In this document: positions 45,400-57,610 of the stretch, one piece after another
Numbering within the stretch: the stretch's first letter is position 1
Layout: each line of letters starts with the position of its first letter
NCBI GenBank assembly: GCA_017979445.1
Contig: CM030715.1
Coordinates: 15,381,602-15,445,601 of the forward strand
Length of the DNA stretch: 64,000 nt
Reading direction: 5' to 3'
From: Akebia trifoliata
Taxonomy: Eukaryota > Streptophyta > Magnoliopsida > Ranunculales > Lardizabalaceae
Notes under the pieces: generated by a model
Told to the model about the DNA's origin: nothing
Databases searched by the model: none
The model's input: only the letters and a program-made list of their open reading frames with translations
Position numbers and translations under genes: made by a program

Positions 45400-46779
45400 A
45401 TTTTCCTTCCCATGTTTATATTTAATTACATATGGAAATGTTTCTATAAACTCTAATCATTTAGCATGTCTTTTATTAAGCTTACCTTGGGTCTTTAGGA
45501 AGTTTAGGCTCTCATGATCAGAATGAATGATACTTCCCTCGGCCATAAATAATGTTGCAATGTTCGAAGAGTTCTCACTAATGCATAAAGTTCCTTGTCA
45601 TAAGTAGGATAATTCAATGCTGCCCCACTTAGCTTTTCACTAAAATAAGTTATTGGATTGGAATCCTGCATCAAAATGCATCACTCTATTTCAAAAACTT
45701 TATCAAAGTTAGGCAAACACAACAAAGATGCATTAGTTAACTTATCTTTCAAAAGTTTGGAAAGCCTGATCATGCACATTTACCTAATTAAAAACAACAT
45801 TCTTTTTAACAAGTTCATTCAAAGGTGCAGCAATAGAACTAAAATCTTTAACAAACCTTCGCTAAAAACTTGCTAAACCATGGAAACTTCTTATCTTGTT
45901 CGCATTCTTAGGTGTAAGCCAATCCTTTATTACCTTTACCTTTTCCTCATCAATACTAATTCCCTGCGAACTAATAACAAATCCAAGAAACACAATAGAT
46001 TTCATACAAAATGTGCATTTCTTAAGATTAACATATAATTGGTGTTCTCTTAACACACTAAACACAGCATGCAAATGCTTCACATGGTCATCAACATTTT
46101 TGCTATAGACTAAAATATCATCAAAGTAAACTACCACAAATTTTCTCATGAAAGCACGCAAGACATGGTTCATTAATCTCATGAATGTACTAGGTGCTTA
46201 GTTAAACCGAAGGGAATTACTAACCATAATACAACCCATATCTAGTTTTAAATAAAGTTTTCCATTTTTCTCTCTCTTTCATGAGAATTTGATAATACCC
46301 ATTCTTTAAATCAATTTTAGAAAAGAAATGAGAGCCATGCAATTCATCAAACATATCATCTATCCTAAGGATAGGATGCCTATATTTTACCGTTATCTTA
46401 TTAATAGCTCGACAATCCACACACATGCATCATGTTCTATCTTTCTTTGGTATTAAGAGAACAGGAACCGAACACGGACTCAGACTCTCTCTTACAAATC
46501 CCTTCTGCAACAGTTCATCCACTTGCCTCTGTATCTCCTTTGTTTCCTCGGGATTAGCTCTATAACAGGTCTATTTGGTATAGCAGAACCAGGTATGAAG
46601 TCTATTTGGTGCTCAATTCCTCTTAAAGGAGGTAAACCATAGGAAATCTCCTCGGGAAAAAGATCCTCAAAATCCTGCAATAAAAACACAACAACACTTG
46701 GCAAAGATGAGTTAAGATTGTCAGTAAAAAAATAAACATCTTTGTACATAAGAACGAGAACTTGTGACCTTGTTATCAT
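45400..46779 (-). pseudogene. Reverse transcriptase and RNase H of chromovirus
   Basis: 46779-46492 holds the N-terminal part (FEDLFPEEISYGLPPLRGIE, HQIDFIPGSAIPN). 46426-46220 has MCVDCRAINKITVKYRHPIL and FFSKIDLKNGYYQI. 46182-45862 has the catalytic [11 protein letters not shown] (YFDD at 46117-46128) and [20 protein letters not shown]. RNase H follows in broken frames to about 45400. Frame breaks near 46480, 46200 and 45860 disable it. Confidence 0.87.
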
Positions 46780-46849
46780 TACACTTTTAACATCAAGTTT
46801 GTCAGCAAGTATACTCAGTACTTTATTCTTCTCGCCATGTTGCTCACTT

Positions 46850-47260
46850 TGCTATCCTTTTTGCTCTCTCTTTTTGCACTCACTTGCTATCTTAACCTAG
46901 TCCTCATAAGCTTGAAAAGGATTGAGAGGGGCCAATACAATTTTTTGATTGTTCATTACAAAAGAATAACGGTTTTTATACCCATCATGCGACATTCTCT
47001 TATCAAACTGCCATTGGTCGACTAGTATGCATCGGTGCCACATCACAGAGAACCTCATCCACATACTTGTCTATTGAGAAAGGAACCCAAACTTGCTTGT
47101 TTACCTTCACTTCTCCACAATCATTCAGCCATTGTAGCTTATACGGTTTAGGATGTTTCTACCATTTCAAATTCAACTTCTCTACCAATAAGGTACTGGC
47201 AATATTGGTACAACTCCCACTATCAATAATCAATGTACAGACTTTATCTTTCACGTGGCA
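46850..47260 (-). pseudogene. Aspartic protease of chromovirus
   Basis: The minus strand reads VCTLIIDSGSCTNIAS, with the catalytic DSG at 47216-47224, between the gag zinc knuckle and RT. Downstream VEKLNLKW and KPYKLQWLNDCGEVKV follow the family pattern before stops appear near 46960. Confidence 0.7.
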
Positions 47261-47262
47261 TA

Positions 47263-48413
47263 TTATGTGAAAAATATGCTCATGTTGCTCCTCATCTCAT
47301 CATCCTTAGGCGGTATACTCAAAGCCCTCCTGGTGACAAATAAATCACCATGCACAAGCTCTTCTACTTCAACATCAGAACAATCCTCTAATGGAGGCAT
47401 CTCATTGTCACTTAAACTAGCACTTTCAATGTCTCTGTTTGCCAATACAACCATAACCCTTTTATTTGGGCATTCAGAAGCAATGTGTCCATACCCTTGG
47501 CACCTAAAACATTTAATCTGACGTGACTTAATAAGATAATTTGTTTCAGGTCTATATTTAGGAATAAAATCGAAGTCTTCGACTTTGCATCTTCTTTTCA
47601 TTTGAAAGGAATTTTATTGTCCTTCCAATTTGGTCTCCACGGATTATTAGAAGATGATCCATATCTGAACCTTCTAAACTTGATTTGCTTTTCCACTTTA
47701 ATGGCATTGTGCAGTAACTCATCCATCTCCACATAATGGTGCAACTCAACCACATCAGCAATCTATTTGTTCAATCTGGTAATGAATCTAGCCATGGTTA
47801 CTTATCTATCTTCTTCTATGTTTGCTCTAATCATGGTAATCTCCATTTCTTTATAATAATCCTCTACACTCATGGAACCTTGAACCAACCCTTGTAATTT
47901 GATATACAAATCTTGATAGTAATGGCTAGGAATAAATCTTTTACGCATCACTGACTTCATCTCATCCAATGATCGAATAAGTCTCTCACCATTTCTGCGC
48001 ATATTTATCACCAATTGATCCAATCATATCAGGCATAGTTTGAAAATTCCACGGCGGCTAGCTTTATTTTTATATCCTCGAAATAAGACAATAAAAAACG
48101 TGCTGAACCTTTCTTTCCCACTCCAAATATAATATAGGATCATTCTTTTCGTGAAAGGTCGGAATCGTCATCTTTATGCTACCCACATTGTTATCTTCTT
48201 TGATATCAACTTTCTTATCCCTTCGATAATGTAATCTCTCCATTTCGGAATGAACATCGACTTCTCCTTCTAACTCATGTCTTCGATATGGTTAGATTCA
48301 TAAGAGGATTCTATACTGTCCAACCTTGAATTCAACAATTTAAATTGATCATAAACGGCCTTGATGAATAATTTCATGTAGGTCTGATGTGGTTCTCCTC
48401 CTTCCTTACTCAT
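47263..48413 (-). pseudogene. gag of chromovirus
   Basis: The likely start Met is at 48413 (MSKEGGEPHQTYMKLFIKAV), preceded in frame by residues that belong to the leader. 48023-47802 carries the capsid part (RLIRSLDEMKSVMRKRFIPS, YYKEMEITMIRANI). The zinc knuckle CFRCQGYGHIASEC (CX2CX4HX4C) is at about 47464-47511. Shifts near 48030, 47790 and 47600 break the gene. Confidence 0.82.
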
Positions 48414-50258
48414 GGCTTGAACCTGTAAACTTAAATAAACAAAAGCAACAAAAGACACAACAATCTTGTAAGTCCTGAAAAGAAATGAAAACGATGGAAT
48501 TAGGGTCGAAACGGTGTGGAATAAGGCTATGCATGTTCAACTTGTAGGTATCGAAAAGAGCTTCGATTTGATATGCACTAATAGTCGTTCCGATACCCAG
48601 ATAAAAAGTTATGGCTGTTTGAAGTTAGCAACTCCAATTTTAACGATTTTCTGGTACTACGAGCAGTGAATAGGACACTTGGAACAAACTAGCCAATCAA
48701 CAAGTACACGTTGTGGCTGAAAATCAGTAAGGATTTCGGCAATTGAACCTTCTAAACATAAATTTATGAATTTCCTTAAGGTTTTAATGATTTGTAAAAA
48801 CAAATCAGCCACCACGTTTTTGTATGTAATACATTGAAGAAAGAAACAAATGCAAATCAGAATTAAAAAGTGTTGTGGTGGAATTTCAGCAAGAAAACAT
48901 TTAAGGATAGCAAGAAAAGTCAGCAAGTTGTTGTGTGTTTATCTTCTATCACCCATAAGTTTATGAATTGCATGAAAAAAAAAAAAAACATTAAAGAACA
49001 TTAAAAATATAGCAACGTATGTTAGTTCTTGAATAAGAATGTTGCGGCTGTTGTGGCTAAGTTTCAGGAATATGAGAACATTGAAGATTTGCTGTTATGG
49101 CTGTGTTCCAGCAACAAATCAAGTGGGGATAGATTTGACAAAACATATCCAATGTTCTTGAATGGCAATCAGATTACAATTCTAACGTTGGGATGGGTTG
49201 ATTAAACTACAACAAGTGAGTTCTTGATCATTTAAGAATGGATTTCAAGAATGTTTGTTGAAAAATGCAGATGAAATCTTTATGAAATAACACACAAAAA
49301 CAAAAAAAAAGAAAAAAAAATTTTATTTTATTTTTTTAAGCAATTAAAATATACGTTGGGAATAACATGGAAACCGGCAAACATGATGAGTAATTTCAGC
49401 AAGATCACGTGTTTTTTTTTTTTTTTAGAATTGTTGATCTTTATAAAGATTGATAGTGAACAACAAGAATTCAGCAAGAAATCAAGGCACTCATGACAGA
49501 TCCGAAAATTGGATTACAATACATTGAAATCAAATTCCAGCAGATGGTTTGTTGTTTTGTTTTGTTTTGTTTTTTTTTTTTTTTTTTTCAATCAACGGTC
49601 ACTAAGAATAGCAACTCTATGAACGAAATCAAATAAAACAATCAAGAATTTCATTGAAAACCTGAGCTGTCATTGAATTTCATGGTTTAATTCAGCATGA
49701 ACTTTCATCAACAAAAAATCGTTACGAACTTAGTGTAAGCAGCTTTTAGCAAGAATGTCCAACATTTTATAATTCTTCTTCCACTTGAACGATCTCCATT
49801 ATTCAGGGATTTCTACAATGATAATGGAGTTACTTCATCATTGAATAATGGAGATAGTTACTTCATAAGCAACATTAAAAGAACAAGTTCCACGTTGCTG
49901 TAACTGTCTTCTTTCAAAAATGAATTTTTTTTTCTTTTTGTTGTTGCTGAAATACAAGAAGATTGGTAAATTGCATTTAAACAATTCCTTGGGTTCTTCT
50001 TTAATGAATGTTCAAATGAAGGTACCAATAAAAGAAAAGAAAAAAAAAATAGCAAGAAATTCAAAGATTGTTCATGGTTTTCCAATCAAGAATGGGTTTG
50101 ATATAAGAACAACCTGATTTCTAGCAATACTTGGTTGTGAATTGGTGGGAATTTATGGTTGGGGTAGCAAGATCTACCCCCGTTGTTCTCCAATTCAAAT
50201 GTCACCCGAATCAAAATCTTTCAAGAATTACTTCAATCTTGATCTATTTTCCAGCAAT
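48414..50258 (-). other. Long 5' leader of chromovirus
   Basis: No gene. The phrase ttcagcaag or close variants recurs many times (48890, 48925, 49400, 49470, 49690), separated by A/T-rich stretches, and homopolymer T runs lie at 49410 and 49565-49590. Confidence 0.55.
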
Positions 50259-50264
50259 CTTGGA

Positions 50265-50276
50265 GCTCTGATACCA
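50265..50276 (-). other. Primer binding site, tRNA-Met type
   Basis: The minus strand reads TGGTATCAGAGC two bases after the LTR end (50279), a perfect match to the initiator tRNA-Met complement used by many plant gypsy and copia elements. Confidence 0.92.
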
Positions 50277-50278
50277 AA

Positions 50279-50971
50279 TGATATGATTTCTCTTGGAAAC
50301 TCCTCTTGATGATCTCTTCTAGGAATCTTTTAATTCGAAGGAAACAAAAGTTGTGTAGAAACAAAAGATGTTGTTGATCGGATTTGAACCTTAAAGAAGC
50401 TATGTCCTTAAAACCCCAATCTTGAGACGCCATAAAGGAATGCCACTCCTTTGATAAGTCGAAGATTCATGCCCTCCTTCAAGAATTCAAAAAGAACTAA
50501 AAAACTAGAACACATGAAACCAAAAGCAAACTTCTTGAAGAAACTTCAAAGAATTAACTCATAAAATGTAGATTGTCAAATTGTATCCAAAATACAACAT
50601 AAGGTGACCTTTTATAGAAAAATTAGATCAAGATTGGGTCTAATTAGTCCTTTGAAATAAAAGACCAAAATTAAGGACAATTAGAATATCAAACTCCCAA
50701 TTAACCCTTGCATCCAATTTGTTCTTACAAATCACTCCCTTGCACAAAAAGATAGTTGACCATCCTTGGTGAAGTTTTGACGTCTCCAAAGTTGGTTTTA
50801 GAATCTTCTAGAATGGCCTCCTTGTATTGTACTTCTACAATCAAGCCGTGTAATATCTCTTTTATCATCTTTGTCCTTGCCCTAGTCATCGGTCCGCCAA
50901 TTCCTAGCAATGGTTCTAGTGAAGACTTGGGAACATCAACTTGAATTATTTGGTCAGTAACGAGATCTCCA
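50279..50971 (-). repeat. 5' LTR of chromovirus
   Basis: 693 bp, TGGAGATC to ATATCA on the minus strand. It keeps an open frame homologous to the integrase tail of the 3' LTR (50971-50725, ending RMVNYLFVQGSDL), with no shift. Confidence 0.9.
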
Positions 50972-50973
50972 TT

Positions 50974-50978
50974 AGAAC
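50974..50978. repeat. Target site duplication AGAAC (right)
   Basis: Matches 43396-43400. Confidence 0.85.
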
Positions 50979-52190
50979 CTCTCTCTAAACTAATCAAGTT
51001 ACTCAAACAAGAAAATGAACATTGGGCTCAGTGGCTAATGAAAGAAATAGAGGTTGTCAACTTCGGAACAAAAGAAATCCTTAAGAGGATCGAGTCGGTT
51101 CTACCTTATCTTCCAAAGAACACAACGAGATAGAAAATTTACTTAGAAAAGTCAAAGATGTATTTGCATGATCTTATGAAGATATGCCTAGGGTTAGCAC
51201 AGATATTGTTCAGAATCAGATTCCTCTCCACCCAAATGCCCGTTCAATTAGACAGAAGCTTAGATACATGAAACAAGATTAGACACTCAAAATCAAAGAA
51301 GAGGTTACAAAGTAAATTAACCCCAGATTTTTGGAAGTAGTAGAATACCTTGAGTAGATTGCTAATGTACTCCTAGTTCCTAAAAATGATAGAAAGATCA
51401 AAATGTCCATGGATTTTAGGGACTTAAATAAGGCAAGTCCAAAATATAGTTTTCCTTTACCATACATAGATGTTCTAGTAGATAATATAGCAGGACACGC
51501 TCTGCTATATTTTATGGATAGATGTTCAAGGTACAACCAGATAAAGATGGATCCTCAAGATATGCAAAAAACGTCATTCATCACACAATAGGGAATATTC
51601 TACTACAAGGTCATGTCACTCGGCTTGAAAAATGTTCAGACAACCTATTAGAGAGCCATGACTATTTTTGTTATATGATATGATCAATGAAGAAGTTGAA
51701 GTCTATGTAAACGATATGATAGTCAATTTCAAGGAACAAACTACCTAGGCAACTACACTAGGAAAATTTCTCACTAGGATCCAGAAATACCAGTTATGTG
51801 TCAATCCACAAAATATATATTTAGTGTTACATCAAGAAAACTTTTGGGATTCGTAGTCAACCAAAGAAGAATTGAAGTAAATCAAGTAAAAAAATCAAGG
51901 TTATCCAAGAAATGGCACCACCCAAGATAGAAAGACAAGTTTGAGAGTTCTCAGGTAAGATTCAGTATGTCAGAAGATTCATCCCTCAGCTCACCAACGT
52001 CTACGAACCTATCTGCAAGCATCACAAGAAGAATGAGCTGACAAGCTGACAATTTAGAATAAACAATGTCAAAAGGCTTTAGATCAAGTTAAGGAATATC
52101 TTGCAAGTCCACTCGTTTTGGTCCCACCAACCCCAAGTAAACAACTACTTCTCTATCTTTCAACCTCGAAAATATCTATGGGATGCATGC
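50979..52190 (+). pseudogene. Reverse transcriptase of Tat element H2
   Basis: Continues H2 pol from 43395. PLSKLIKLLKQENEHWAQWL and EIEVVNFGTKE lead into RT: MPRVSTDIVQNQIPLHPNAR (51184), KMSMDFRDLNKASPKYSFPL and FMDRCSRYNQIKMDPQDMQK (51403-51570), a decayed catalytic box near 51700, SRKLLGFVVNQRRIEV (51830), then RNase H start PPTPSKQLLLYLSTSKISMG (52120-52185), cut by the Athila LTR at 52191. Many stops. Confidence 0.82.
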
Positions 52191-53522
52191 TGATGAGTGG
52201 ATTTTATACCTGCGAATTAATCACTTTTAAATATAATAGTTTGTTAATTTTAGTGTCTTTTAGTTGTTTTTATTTAAGTTTAGTTTGTTTTATACTTTTT
52301 ATGTGATTCTATGTTTTTTTTTGTTTTTATGCTTATTTTATAAATTAGGAATAATATAGAACATTGGGATATTTGCCAACATTTAGGAAAAATTCTAACT
52401 CCAAATTAGTTCACTCTCGAAAGATGGAAGCTAAGCATACAAGCTAAAAATTCTTTAAACCGCAGCTTGATAGAAAACGAGGCCATAGCGGGAATTCAAG
52501 AATTGCATAACAAAAATATAAATTACAAGCCGCGGCATGACATGTTTTGAGGCCATGGCCTACTTACGTTTCTAGCATTACATGTTAATTTTTGGAGCCG
52601 AATTAGAGACGAATTTTGGGACGCTTAAACCCTAATGTCTCCATACTTATAAATAGGAACGATTAAGCCTTATTCTAAGAAAGAAGTCCTGGGTTTTTCT
52701 TGGAGGCACAAGATCGAGAAGGAGGATGAGAGCTAGAGATTCGATTTTTGAATTTTATTTTCCTGAATTTTATCTCTTCTCTTGATTTTTGTAATCTCTA
52801 AGAATGTTGAATACTTTTGTGATTTTGTTTTCTTTTCAATGATGAACTAATTTCTATTCTAGGGTTATAATGGAACCCATTCATGATGCTTGATTAATTT
52901 TCTATCTTTCTTTTATGATTATTTCTACATGTGATTATTTATTTTATCCGATGTTTAATGCGATTTAATTAACTAGCCATTGATTGAATTGAATTGGTGA
53001 ACCTTAATAATATCGACATATTTGTTTTGTGTTCATGACCCAAATAGAATAACATACGCTAATTTGAGATAGATATATACTCACGTTGTGTGTGCATCCC
53101 TTATGAGAACTTATTCTTAATGAATTCTTCTTGATTTAATTCTTATAGACATATAAAGAGTTAGTTTAGAAGGGTATTTTTACATGACCATCGACAGAGG
53201 CTTGTAGAGAATTTAGTGCTCTTGGGTGACAATCATAGTTGATTAATTTATCATTGGGGAAGGAGAATTTAGTTAAGTAGATTGTTTGGGGAAATTATGA
53301 ACCTAGATTTTACCACTCATTGAATTTAATCTGCAAATTTATTTTCTTTGTTATTTTCCTCATTTATTTGGAAATCTTATTTTTATTATTGTTTGGATAA
53401 AATTAGAGTGAGATAAATTGGTAATTAACAATAGATTGATATTTAGTCTCCGTGGGAACAATACTTTCTCATCATTTTATTACTTGTTTCGATACGTATA
53501 CTAGCGTGCGTAAATTTAGACA
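52191..53522 (+). repeat. Athila-type 5' LTR
   Basis: 1332 bp, starting TGATGAGTGGATTTTATAC and ending tttagaCA. TATA-like cttataaatagg at 52647-52658. Followed by an Asp-type primer site and an Athila gag, which identifies it. The left edge cuts H2 RNase H. Confidence 0.82.
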
Positions 53523-53525
53523 AGC

Positions 53526-53546
53526 TTTTGGCATCGCTGCTAAGGA
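53526..53546 (+). other. Primer binding site, tRNA-Asp type (decayed)
   Basis: Reads TTTTGGCATCGCTGCTAAGG. Against the usual Athila TTTTGGCGCCGCTGCCGGGG the changes are mostly C-to-T or G-to-A, at CpG-like positions. Confidence 0.7.
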
Positions 53547-53621
53547 CTAATTTATTAATCTTTTTGTTAATATTAATTCAATCATATTTGATTTTAGACC
53601 AAACTTTTCTTTGTTTTTTAG

Positions 53622-54353
53622 GTGTTTGGCAAGTATATGCGTAGTACAGGAAATTCAGAGCTTGTTCCTTTGAATTTTGAGATCAAAAATTTTGTCGAAG
53701 AAATAGAAAGAATAAGCGAGAAGCTTCTCAACACCATACAATTGCCGACCAAACTAATGGTAATGAGGGTCCTAAAGTCTATGTGGGACTATGCTGTTCC
53801 ATAGGTGGATGGGATTCATACTAGTATTCGTCATCCAACGGTACAAGCCGACAATTTCGAGCTCAAGCCAGCTGCTATTCAGATTGTAGAAGCATCTCAG
53901 TTTGGGGGTTCACATGTTGAAGATCCCAATGCACATTTATCTAATTTTCAAGCGATTTATGCTACTTTCAAGTATAACGATGTTGATGATGATGCCATTC
54001 GGTTGTGACTATTTCCATTCTCATTGAGGGACAGGTCGAAGAATTGACTGAACTCATTACCAAGGGAGTCTATCATCACTTGGGATGACTTGACGAAAAA
54101 GTTCCTCGCTAAATACTTTTCACCGTAAAAAACTACAAAGTTGAGGAATGATATCACTACTTTCATGCAGTTGGACAGTGAATCTCTCTTTGAAGCCTGG
54201 AAAAATGTATAAAGATCTACTTCAAAGATATCCTCATCATGCTTTACCAGACTGGTTAATCATCCAAATTTTCTATAATTGGTTGGTTGGATCTATTGCA
54301 ACAGGTGGATCTCTTATGGAGAAGACATTTGTGGATGGGTATAATTTGCCTGT
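53622..54353 (+). pseudogene. Athila gag, truncated
   Basis: 53805-54003 reads SIRHPTVQADNFELKPAAIQ, VEASQFGGSHVEDPNAHLSN and YNDVDDDAIRL; then, through stops, LFPFSLRDRSKN-LNSLP, ITWDDLTKKFLAKYF, KLRNDITTFMQLDSESLFEA and YPHHALPDWLIIQIFYNWL, ending GSLMEKTFVDGYNL at about 54345. This is the Athila gag core. Stops arise at CGA-to-TGA and TGG-to-TGA positions. At about 54353 the sequence changes abruptly to Tat-3 gag on the other strand; nucleocapsid and pol are lost. Confidence 0.85.
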
Positions 54354-56035
54354 CTCATAGCTCCACATGACTACCTGGTTGAAACTATAAGGGAAGGGTC
54401 TGGGGAAATGTATGGTTATAGGGGATGGTTAGGGTTTTACGTGGATGATGAGTGGTAGTGGTTCAGATGAAGGTGTGGGAGTAGTTTCAAAGGGATTTGA
54501 AGGGGTGTAAAGAATGACTAATGGTGGTCGCGAGGACGAAACATATGGTATGTGTAGAGGTGGGCGAGAAAATGAGTTTTAAAGGTGGGAGATGCATATG
54601 GAATGATGAGTGAAGGTCAGTTGGTGAAACTTGTGGTTTGGGCATAAAAATATATGGTTACTCTAGATATCCTAAGAAATAATGGTGGAGTTTATGGTAT
54701 GTTTGGGAAGAACGTTAACAGTTGGCATTAATTGTTTTTTTGTTAGATGGACCTGGACTTTTGTTCCTAAGGGAGCTATCAATGTTGAGGGGTTGAAGAT
54801 AGATTCCTCTTTTACAACCATGTTCATTGCAGGTCCATTTCCTCTTCCATTCTGGGCAAGCAGAGGGTTCAGATTGATGTTTTGTTGTGGAGCTTGGTTT
54901 GATGGACCATCTTGTATGATGGCCTTCCTATCAATCAACTTTTGTACATATTGCTTAAGCTGCCAACATTGATCAGTAGAGTACCTTGGTGCAGTCATAT
55001 GAAACTCGTTGAAGAGGTTGGAATTGTACCCTGGTCTTTTAACAACTTTCGGATTTGGTGGTCACTTAGTGAGGTACTCTCCTTGGAGTAATATGAGAAG
55101 TAGTTCTGACAATGTCATTGGTTGCTTGGTAAATACCCTATTGATCTTGTTAGGTCTTGCTTGTTGGTTCTGATCGAACTGTGGAGTTTGTTGTACTAGT
55201 ATAACTTGTGAAGGAATCATCTGGAAGGGATTCTATGGCGCTGGAGCCTAGACAACTCGATGTACTAGCTGATAGCCAAATATGGATGAATCATCTAGAA
55301 GGGATTTTGGGGCCTATTGCCTCTAAATTGGTACCTGAATACAGAGAGGTTGACTGGGTTATACGATATTGACTTGGATCTCTTCTGTTTTCTTGACTAA
55401 AGATACGGATTTTATTCTATCGATATCCTGTTGCTGCGTCTAAAGCAGTGAAGTCAAATATTAGACAAATTCGAATCTTGTCCTCGACCCGGTCTGCTAC
55501 TTGAACCAGATTGGAGAAAATGCTCATGGTATGCCCCATCAGATGGGTGAAGAATGAATGTCCCAATGTAAAGATGACTATAGTGTTCATCTCTTGCTCG
55601 GTCATAACTAACCTTACTTGGGAGGCTGACTTTTGTCACCTTTGGGCGTATTCCTTCACTATTTCTTTTTATTTTCTCGATATCCATACTATATCATTTC
55701 AATCTAGACTAACATATGTATTAAACGTGTAGTTGTGCTAAAACATTTAAGCTAGATCCTGCTAGTTCTTGATAAGTGAGTGGTTCAATCACGAGAACTA
55801 TTTAACGGCTGGCCGAGTCAGGCTTCTCTAAAATAACTATACCAGCAATCTGTTGTCCTCGCCGTAGCATTTTTTCCTATCTTTTCATTGTTTTCAATAA
55901 CATTGTTACCTTTGCGTTAACTTCCTCCAGTTCAGTCACAGCTGGTTGTGGTTTTTTAAGTTACTCATAGTTGATGAAGATCAAAGGAAATATGAAGCCT
56001 TCTCAAGGTATTTGTATTTCTTTCATTTGGCCACT
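54354..56035 (-). pseudogene. gag, Tat-3
   Basis: 54998-54672 carries YSTDQCWQLKQYVQKLIDRK and a Q/N-rich tail, the C-terminal gag region. 55687-55417 in two frames gives MTEQEMNTIVIFTLGHSFFT, HLMGHTMSIFSNLVQVADRV and IKRNSEGIRPKVTK, homologous to Tat-2 38480-38200. The N-terminal part near 55990-56035 is weak. Frame changes and stops throughout. Confidence 0.75.
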
Positions 56036-56159
56036 TGTAGATGCAAAGATCTCATATTGTTATTACAAGGGAAAATAAAATGCATGATATTTTATTAGGT
56101 CCAGCAATTGTTAGGGATGGGACTCAAAAATAATAAATTTAAGAATGAGGTTTTCAACG

Positions 56160-56700
56160 CAAAACTAGCATCTGCACGAAGCAGGCATTGAGTGTTTTTG
56201 AAATCGTAGGTTACATCAGCATGGAGCTAGCATCAACACGGAGTTGGCATCGACACGGAGCTGGATTGAGTATTTTTGAAATCGTATGTTACATCAGCAC
56301 GGAGCTGGCATCAACATGGAGTTGGCATCAAAACGAAGTTGGCATCAATACTGAGTTGGCATCGGCATAGAACCGGGTTGTGTGTTTTCTGAAAATAATG
56401 TTAGATCAACACGAGGCTAACATCAGCACGACATCAACACGGAGTTGTTATAATTTTGAAAAGATTACATAAGCACGGAGCTGACATCAACATGGAATTT
56501 GCATCAACACGGAGTTTGTATAATTCAAAAAAAGATTACATCAGCATAAAGCTAATATCAACATGAAGTTGGCATAATTTGAAAAAAAAATTACATCAAC
56601 ATGGAGCTGGCATCAACATGGAGTTGGTACAATTTTAAAAAAAGTTACATCAACACAAAACTGGCATCAACACGGAGTTAGTAAAATATTTTGTAAAAAT
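56160..56700 (-). repeat. 17-bp minisatellite in Tat-3 leader
   Basis: Units of cacggagttggcatcaa and variants, clustered and separated by gaaaaaaagattaca-like spacers; same family as 39361-39960. Confidence 0.8.
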
Positions 56701-56744
56701 AAATTGATGCAAACAAGTCAAGTTGGAAAAACATATATATTGTT

Positions 56745-56930
56745 AGCCCCTAATCCAATTCTCTGAAGTTAAGATTAGCCAGTTAGATACCCAAGGAAGA
56801 GGTGGCACACAATGCTTTAACAAGGTCGCTCTTAAGTCACCTCATTTCCTTGAATAGACGTAGTCTATTCCCCTCGTATTGACAGGACAATATCGTTCTT
56901 AGGCATTGACTTTTATCAAGAATTGTAATT
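56745..56930 (-). other. Conserved Tat leader segment
   Basis: Similar to 3590-3780 and, in reverse complement, to 14760-14930: shared parts are ggtggcacacaatgct, cttaagtcacctc, agacgtagtctattccc and cttaggcattgactttt. Confidence 0.6.
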
Positions 56931-57029
56931 GGTATTTTTAAATCATATTTTTTTAAATAAAAAAATAATTAGATTCATTTGGATTGATTGGCTAATTGTT
57001 GATTTTGTTTGATTGCACATAAACTTTGG

Positions 57030-57400
57030 ACATGGTTTGAAATTGGAGGATGGGCCCGATTTGGGTAAAATGTGGATCATGAACCCAATTTTGGTTGAAT
57101 AGGGATCATGGATCCTGTTTGGGTCATATGTAGATCGTTGACCCGATTGGGAATGGATACAGGTCGAGGACCCAATTTAGGTTGGATATGGGTTGTGGAC
57201 CTAATTTGGATTGGATATGGGTCTTGGACCCTATTAGACATGGATACAGGTCGTACGATTTGGAGTGGATACGGGTCGTGGACCTGATTTGAAATGGATA
57301 AGGGTCATGGACCCAATTTGAAAGTGGATTGAATACGGGTCGTGGACCAGTTTTGAGTTGATCCTCGATGATAGATGATAGTGAGTTTGATTTTAACTGA
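57030..57400. repeat. About 33-bp tandem repeat with GGGTCGTGGACC dyad
   Basis: Roughly nine units of the type ggatacgggtcgtggacc followed by tgatttggaat, of variable length (30-36 bases). The gggtc-n-gaccc core is a short palindrome. A 97-codon minus-strand frame over it is a repeat artefact. Confidence 0.75.
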
Positions 57401-57610
57401 GGTTGATAGTGTGCCACGATGGGTCGGGATCAATTTTGATCGATAGAGAGTAGGCGAGCTCCATTTGGATCAAACAAAAGGTGGCAATTGGTGGGCCCTA
57501 AACTTAACGATAAAAGTGGTTAATTGAATCATTTTTAGGTCTTAAAATTAAAACAAAATAAAGTCCAAGATAAAAATTGTCAAGACTGATATAAGGGACA
57601 AATTGAGCAA

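Larger units (their letters stand above)
43401..50973 (-). mobile_element. Chromovirus-type Ty3/gypsy retrotransposon, CRM-like build
   Basis: 7.57 kb between AGAAC duplications, with LTRs 43402-44090 and 50279-50971. Minus-strand order: 5' LTR, tRNA-Met primer site, 1.8-kb leader, gag with one zinc knuckle, protease, RT, RNase H and integrase, whose C-terminus runs into the 3' LTR. No chromodomain is visible, and the LTR-encoded tail recalls centromeric CRM elements; this clade call is tentative. About 15 of the last 230 LTR positions differ between copies, nearly all transitions. One or two extra bases lie between each LTR end and its duplication. Confidence 0.88.

Noticed and set aside
49858..50117. 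Hydrophobic and lysine-rich small frames in the chromovirus leader
   Set aside because: Low-complexity A/T runs between the primer site and gag explain them; no conserved feature.
57124..57417. 97-codon minus-strand frame with repeated YPFQI/GSTT-like units
   Set aside because: It coincides with the 33-bp tandem repeat and has no stable repeat period in amino acids.
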